From Romanomermis culicivorax (Eukaryota > Nematoda > Enoplea > Mermithida > Mermithidae), in NCBI GenBank assembly GCA_963922205.1, contig CAWUHX010000349.1:186001-250000 (forward strand): a stretch of 64,000 nucleotides of DNA, given 5' to 3'. Positions 54,537-64,000 of the stretch are shown here, piece by piece. A program made the position numbers and the translations under genes. A model generated the notes under the pieces. That model saw only the letters and a program-made list of their open reading frames with translations, made no database searches and had not been told where the DNA came from. Within the stretch, counting starts at the first letter, position 1, and the number at the start of each line of letters is the position of its first letter.

Positions 54537-55622
54537 CAGGGAAGGTTGCAATGTGCAACTTCGGGAAAAAAATTTAGTTGTACAGATAAATTTTCGCTGC
54601 TCGTTTCTGAAATCAATAAATTCGCTTAACTTCATTAGAGAAATGATTAAAAGCTACTCCTCTTGTATTTCATTCGATTCGTGTCAGTTTTCGACTTTTA
54701 AAAGTGAACTTCCTGAGGTTCGGGGTAATATTGAAAGGTTGGCAAAATTAATTTGTTTGGCGCCTAGTGTTCAAGAACTTTAATTTTGAGGCCTCTAAAA
54801 CGTCGGCCAAATAATTTTTTTCAGCACATTTTTGTACAACTATGGATGATCAACGGTGATCTTTACGCGGGCCAGTAATTTACCAATCATAATTATTCAT
54901 CAAAAGAGATTTTTTCGAATAATCTGCAGCATAAAAAAGCGCCACAGGTATTTTACCTGACTTGAATATTTTGTATTTTGATATCCTATAACGCTGGAAA
55001 ATAAATGAAGGAATCAACGAACGAATTTCTTATATTTTTCTTTCTTTCAATTTTTTATTTATTTCATCTTTTCTTTCTACTTCATTATCTTTTTTATCTT
55101 TTCAAAATGTAGATGAAAGGTCAAATTTTTCAGTGAATTTAATGAGTTTTCAGCAGGGCAAGCTAAAATTCAAAAATTAGGCGAGCAATCAAGAATTCGG
55201 ATTCTTCAGCCGGCAAGAACTTCTGCTATTCTGCTACGCTGATTATGTTTTAATCATTTTTTAAACAAAAAAAGTTTACATTCACGGAACCCTTAAATTC
55301 TATAGGACTGCGAAACGATTTCGCACGAATAATCAAGAAAACAATACAAGATCAAACATTTATACATAACATGCTGATGTTCAAAAGCCATAAGCATAAG
55401 CTATGCGGACTTTTCTGACTTTCTAACCGTACAGCATGAATAATACCAAAAATCATGATGATTTGGCGCCGGAAAGTTTTCGGTATTTTCCATTTTAAAA
55501 CGCATAGAAATGCATTTTTGGACAGGAAATCCTATAATCTGATCAAAAGGGCCGTCCTAGGTTGCACTGTGCAACTTTCTGAAAAAATTTGGGAAGCAGG
55601 TTGTTGTGTGCACAGACTCCTG
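54537..55622 (-). mobile_element. hAT-like family B, inverted near-full copy
   Basis: In reverse complement: left end CAGGAGTCTGTGCACAC, 'agttgcacagtgcaacct', 'aaatgcatttctatgcg', a GC hairpin near 55466, and right end at 54537 with 'gttgcacattgcaacc'. About 1.09 kb. No clean target-site duplication. Confidence 0.7.
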
Positions 55623-55700
55623 CCTGTTCCGTCTCGTTTCTAAAACAGGTAATGTATGTGGCTTACACAAGTTGATGTGTATTGTTTTCTGCTTGTATAT

Positions 55701-55878
55701 CAGAGTGCCCCATGGGGAGGGGTATGAGGGTATTACCCCCACCTAAAGTCCTCAAAATCGATCACTAGCTGCCTAATTTTGAGAAAAAAATGATGTGTTT
55801 AGTGAACGTTTAGCTACACTATCCCCGCAAATTTTCAATTTTACCCCTACCTGAAAAATATGACCTTGGGGACCTCTG
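55701..55878. mobile_element. hAT-like MITE, TSD TTGTATAT
   Basis: Ends CAGAGTGCCCCATGG and GGGGACCTCTG (inverted). Perfect duplications TTGTATAT at 55693-55700 and 55879-55886. 178 bp. Same family as 60940-61119; a decayed relative is at 57365-57480. Confidence 0.92.
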
Positions 55879-55919
55879 TTGTATATGTATAGTGCAACCA
55901 CAGAGACGGCACGTTATTG

Positions 55920-56065
55920 TTCGGATTGTCTGCCGTTACTCAAAGTCTCCCGTCACCTCAAGTATCCCATTACTCCAAGAGTCTCGTTACTCTAAGTAAT
56001 GCTGTAAACCCCTTTATCCCAAGTAATGCAATTTGTTGCAAAAAATGGTATCCGTTACTCCAACA
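55920..56065. repeat. Degenerate minisatellite with 'cgttactccaag' phrase
   Basis: Imperfect recurrence of 'cgttactcaaagtctc', 'cattactccaagagtctc' and 'cgttactctaagtaatg' every 16-20 bp. Confidence 0.55.
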
Positions 56066-56109
56066 ATGCTATATGAATCTTCTTAAATGTTATCTATGTA
56101 CCTTAACAC

Positions 56110-56345
56110 TTTTTAAAGTTTTGAACAAACTAAAACAAACCCTACAGAAAGACACAGAAAACGAAAGAAAAAGAAATACAAGGAAAAGTTATATAAGACA
56201 AAGAAAGAACAGCGTGAACATAAACCAAAACATGGACAAAGACACATAAAACAAGAAAAATAAATATATAGAAAAATAATAGTTGGAGAAAGAAAAAGAT
56301 ATGAGAGATAAAGAAAACTGAGAAAAAAAATAAAACAAAAAGAAA
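56110..56345. repeat. A-rich tract
   Basis: Purine-rich 'gaaagaaaaagaaa' type sequence similar in style to 2286-3655. The open frames are composition artefacts. Confidence 0.6.
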
Positions 56346-56450
56346 AGCACTTTGGCACCGAAATAGCTGGCGACAAAACGGCTAGTGTCGAAATGATCCA
56401 GTGCCGAACTGGCTGGCGCCGAAAATGGACGCCGGAACGTGCCTTTCCGT
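56345..56450. repeat. Degenerate minisatellite with 'ggctggcgccgaaa' phrase
   Basis: 'ggcaccgaaatagctggcg', 'ggctagtgtcgaaatg' and 'ggctggcgccgaaaatgg' recur every 18-20 bp. GC-richer than its surroundings. Confidence 0.55.
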
Positions 56451-57364
56451 ACTTTGCATGACCTTTACATTAGTCTGTCTTTAGAGAAGTCGTTGTGTGA
56501 TGATGAAAATTGAGGACCAAAAATATATCTGAGTCAGTTATTTGATTCTATAGCTCAACTTATACACACTGCGTTAGAAAATGAAGCAATCTGATTTTTT
56601 TGACGCACCTTGGGTGCAGAAGATTACCGATACAGTTTCCCCTGTAGCGCACTTTACAACATTAATTTCTTTATACACGATAGCCACTTGGATACGCTAT
56701 CGAACAATGCATATTGTGTTTATCATTTAAATTACGAATAAAAACATTGACTATGAGTTGAAAAATGTTCATCATTTTAATAAAAAAATTTCGGTTAAAA
56801 AACTACAACAACTTTTGAACAGCTGCTCTACTTTCCTTTGATATTTTACTAAAGAGTCAAATTTGCATGTACAAATACTTTTAAAATAATTAGCTGCAAA
56901 AGATCATTTCAAACTTATTGCAATTTTAAAAATTTATAGCATTTTTGGAGTAAGGGGACACTTGGGGGTAATGGGACACTTGGAGTAGAAGTCACAACGA
57001 TTGTTCAATATGCACTCCGTGCGTTTCTACACATACATGAACAACATCGAACACTATCTACATTCCTTTTTGAATACAATCAATCATCCGAATTTACCCG
57101 CGGGTACCGGGTAGCGTTTCTCTGATTTTACCCGGGTAATTCGGGTACCCGGTGTGAAGCTCTAATTGAGGTACCGACATTTAGGTACTTGGTCCGGTCC
57201 GACCTTACTGAGGTGTCCCCAATCAATCCCTCCCAATTACATGTATGAATTCGGATACTAGTAAGGCTGGCGGACACTCATCTCTAAGTACATATATACA
57301 TCCTAAAGCATATAAACGTGGCACGGGCACATCATGTCCCTGATCCTAAATATCCTAAGAAGAA

Positions 57365-57485
57365 CAGAACAGGCTGCCCCATAGTGAGGAATATGAGGGA
57401 TTTTAGCCCTAACTATAGTCGTAAAAATTGATCTCTGGCTGCCTATTTTTGGGAAAAATGACATATTTTGCGGATAGATGGGTAT
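57365..57485 (+). repeat. Decayed relative of the CAGAGTGCCCCAT MITE
   Basis: 'ggctgccccatagtgagg', then 'ctctggctgcct' in the same order as 55701-55878. The ends are not intact. Confidence 0.5.
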
Positions 57486-57539
57486 CCCAACCCGAAAAAT
57501 GTAAGCCTTACCCATACATGCACATACGGGGGTCAGTTG

Positions 57540-57780
57540 GAGATAAAACTTCCTACCTGAGACTCTGGACAGCCATCTCTGGCCCAAAATAAATTGTCAA
57601 ACATCCCTCCCTGAACTTTTTCGAATGCAGTTTTTTAATGATCTTTATGCATATTTTCTATTAAGAAAAAAGCTCCGAAAAAAGTTTATGGAACTTTTTT
57701 GTTTTTTGCTCGCTCACCCCCACCCCCTCGATGAAAGTTCCGAAGACCCTCCCCCCTGGAAAATTCTTGCCGTGCATGTT
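57540..57780 (-). repeat. Dispersed repeat family H, copy 2
   Basis: Reverse complement of 38110-38345 with good word order. It carries C/G runs near 57715-57755. Confidence 0.55.
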
Positions 57781-58628
57781 TGGACCGCTACCTGAAAATC
57801 TGATTCAGGGGACCTCTAAAACAGAATGTTTTTTTTCATGGTAAAATTTTTTTGAGATCATGTTTCTGTGTAGTTCTATGTCAAGTGGTTTAATGCTCCC
57901 CACTTGACCATCTCAAAAATTAATGAAATTTTTACCAGATGCTCCCCTACGTCTGGAACGAATAATGCCAAAGTTTTGCTTTGATACCTTACATACTTCC
58001 TAAGTTATGGGGCCCCGAACTTTTGGGGTCACGCATCAGGTCGCGGAAGGCGTGATAAAAGCTCAAGTTTGGCATGTGATTGCTTATGAAATATTTGATC
58101 AATCAGGCTCAAATTTCAACCCTTAACGCAACTTTTTACGCTCATTCCAACTATTTTACTTAGAACCATTGCAGTTCATTTTTCGAACCTTGAGACTCCT
58201 TCTAACAGCATGGAAAAATTTGTCGCGGGAACAATGGTGGAACAATTTTTTTCAATTTCGATCATTTATGCACCATTTGAAAGAGGAGGTTTTCCTCTTC
58301 AAAACTCAGCTAGTTTGATTTTAGACCCATTTGCCTTTCATGCTTAAAAAGTACTTCAAAAATGACAATATTTATGCTTCGTGGCAACCCTGTCATGCAC
58401 TAAGTTATGTAGGTGTAAACTCACAGGCATGTAAATTCGCCCAAAGTGAAAAAAACATTAATTGTATGCAGAGTTCTACTGCCAAAAGGACGCTTTTGGG
58501 CAAGTTCAGGCAATATTTTCTCTGACTTGCCTGTGGGTTAAGTAAGCCATCTCATCAGTTTTTTGTTTAGAGAGGTGTTTTTGTCTTAGTGTGCCTGTTT
58601 CTTTTCATTTTTTCACCTCAGCTTGTAG
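57781..58628. other. Intergenic, nothing recognised
   Basis: No exon or repeat family recognised. Confidence 0.4.
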
Positions 58629-58685
58629 TTGTCTGTTTGTTTCTATGATTTGAATATTCTTTTTCAGCAAATTACTTTCGTTATA

Positions 58686-58913
58686 ATGGATTTACCAAAA
58701 TTAAGCCCCTGCTTTATTGGAGTTTTTATGAAATCTGACTGCCATAATCCTTCAACTTATTTTCATGGCTGTAGTATTTTGAAACCAATTAAAAATTTAC
58801 CATCAACTGATAAAGAATTATTGCTACGTCCATGTGGTGTCATAAGTTTTGAGAAATGTGCACAAATTTGCTCTTACCATGAAGCTTTACTTCACTCCAT
58901 TACTTTGCTCTAA
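58686..58913 (+). CDS. Unrecognised short ORF upstream of PSMD7
   Basis: A 75-codon frame from ATG at 58686 (MDLPKLSPCFIGVF, ending with CAQICSYHEALL). It has a C-x3-C-x2-H spacing that could be a metal-binding motif, but I do not recognise a family. It may continue after a frameshift with 'SNFCPHKIDVC'. It could be a transposon remnant or a chance ORF. Confidence 0.2.
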   Translation: MDLPKLSPCFIGVFMKSDCHNPSTYFHGCSILKPIKNLPSTDKELLLRPCGVISFEKCAQICSYHEALLHSITLL

Positions 58914-59087
58914 TTTTTGTCCTCATAAAATTGATGTATGTTACTTTGGAATAAACGTATTGAGTATAAGATCAGCAGTCGTTAAGTTTAAATTGGCATG
59001 TTCGCTCGACGTTGCACTCATCATCATCAGATAATTTACACATGATTATTACCGCAGTGGTTCTGTTATTTAGTTCTGTACTAAATT

Positions 59088-63318
<4,231 letters not shown>

Positions 63319-63468
63319 TCAGTGTTTTTCGTTATAATTGCAATTAATTAATGTACGGTCATTCACATATTAAAACTTCTCGTGATTGTGTGCATATTTA
63401 CAGTTTCTTTCAAAAGTCAATTTGTGTAAGTATCGAGGAACCTCAGTTCAGATAACAATCTGTAATTC

Positions 63469-63474
63469 AATAAA
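63469..63474 (+). promoter_or_regulatory. PSMD7 polyadenylation signal
   Basis: AATAAA about 150 nt after the PSMD7 stop codon; the transcript probably ends shortly downstream. Confidence 0.65.
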
Positions 63475-63699
63475 ATGTGTTGCTCCGTTCTTCACACTGT
63501 ATGCGACATACTCGTGGACCGTTTTGCACTGTCGATTTTTCGCTTCATTGTGGTATCCGGAGGCAGTCTGGAAAAGTCGAATGTCATTTTGATTCTTGAA
63601 AAGTCGTCCAGTATGGTTATAACCAGGCCTAGTTTTTCTTCGAGAAAAAGTCAAGTCAGAAATTCCGATTCTACAGTAAATTACGTAAAAAAAATGTGT

Positions 63700-64000
63700 G
63701 CTTCCCCCAGAAAAAATTCCTGCTTACAACCTTACATGCACCTTGGGGTTTTGACCCACAGCAATGATCGAGGAGATGACGAAGGAAAATGGATAAGCGA
63801 AAAGAAAAAGTCAAAAATGCTGTAGTTTAACCATTTTTCTAAACAAAGCATACCTGATTCCAAAGAACTAACATAAAAACTAAAAAGTGCTGTCAAAGCA
63901 AATAATTTTACATGTTTGACTATTATAGGTTGAAGAATTGCCTAAACGTTAGGAGACCATTCTTTTCCTTATCAAGAACCAAAAAAAATTCTATCCCACC
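63700..64000 (+). repeat. Dispersed repeat family F, copy cut by window end
   Basis: 'ttttgacccacagca', 'gctgtagtttaaccattttt' and 'gtgctgtcaaagcaaat' follow the same order as 24180-24500. Confidence 0.7.

Larger units (their letters stand above)
54267..57164. mobile_element. Large 'acccggg' hAT-like element, TSD ATTGAGGT, containing nested elements
   Basis: Ends TAGTGCTACACACGACG and GTGTGAAGCTCTA, related to the element at 44458-45959. Perfect 8-bp duplications ATTGAGGT at 54259-54266 and 57165-57172. Length 2898 bp. It contains a family B copy (54537-55622), a small MITE (55701-55878), degenerate minisatellites and an A-rich tract. No transposase ORF recognised. Confidence 0.85.

Overview
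This is 64 kb of AT-rich animal nuclear DNA. The organism cannot be named from the window. Three spliced, broadly conserved metazoan genes with GT-AG introns, long intergenic repeats and animal-type transposons point to an invertebrate metazoan, possibly an arthropod.

Host genes. (1) Minus strand, 13715-21668: a seven-exon RSBN1 (round spermatid basic protein 1, related to DPY-21) gene, a JmjC-like histone H4K20me2 demethylase family member. The exon model sums to 652 codons exactly. A degenerate tRNA-Thr-like sequence lies just upstream of its start codon. (2) Plus strand, 33191-38934: SET/TAF-I, a NAP-family histone chaperone and PP2A inhibitor, with six exons and 289 residues. (3) Plus strand, 59088-63318: PSMD7/Rpn8, a 26S proteasome lid subunit, with seven exons and 350 residues. 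The three are unrelated housekeeping/chromatin genes and show no sign of co-regulation.

Repeat landscape. Bases 2286-11520 are a very large low-complexity block. It has an A-rich degenerate array, then a minisatellite with a 20-bp unit in one orientation (3656-4890), a divergent centre, and the same minisatellite in the opposite orientation (5546-11520) with irregular higher-order structure. The rest of the intergenic and intronic space is a dense nest of short, non-autonomous DNA transposons. For twelve of them I can read both terminal inverted repeats and 8-bp target-site duplications (hAT-like), and several are inserted inside one another. The commonest group carries runs of 8-14 G/C near both ends. 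A 5'-truncated, decayed CR1/Jockey-like LINE (29192-31166) sits inside one repeat. A DIRS-type tyrosine-recombinase retrotransposon (46395-50170, minus strand) keeps its inverted terminal repeats and internal complementary region, but has lost its reverse-transcriptase core, with a piece of a hAT-like element sitting at the deletion junction.

Layout: 0-2.3 kb uncertain, 2.3-12.6 kb tandem repeats, 13.7-21.8 kb RSBN1 plus tRNA-like, 22-33 kb transposon nest with LINE, 33.2-39 kb SET, 39-46 kb transposon nest, 46.4-50.2 kb DIRS, 50.7-58 kb transposon nest, 59-63.5 kb PSMD7, 63.7-64 kb repeat. No autonomous hAT transposase, CRISPR, rRNA or prokaryote-type feature was seen.
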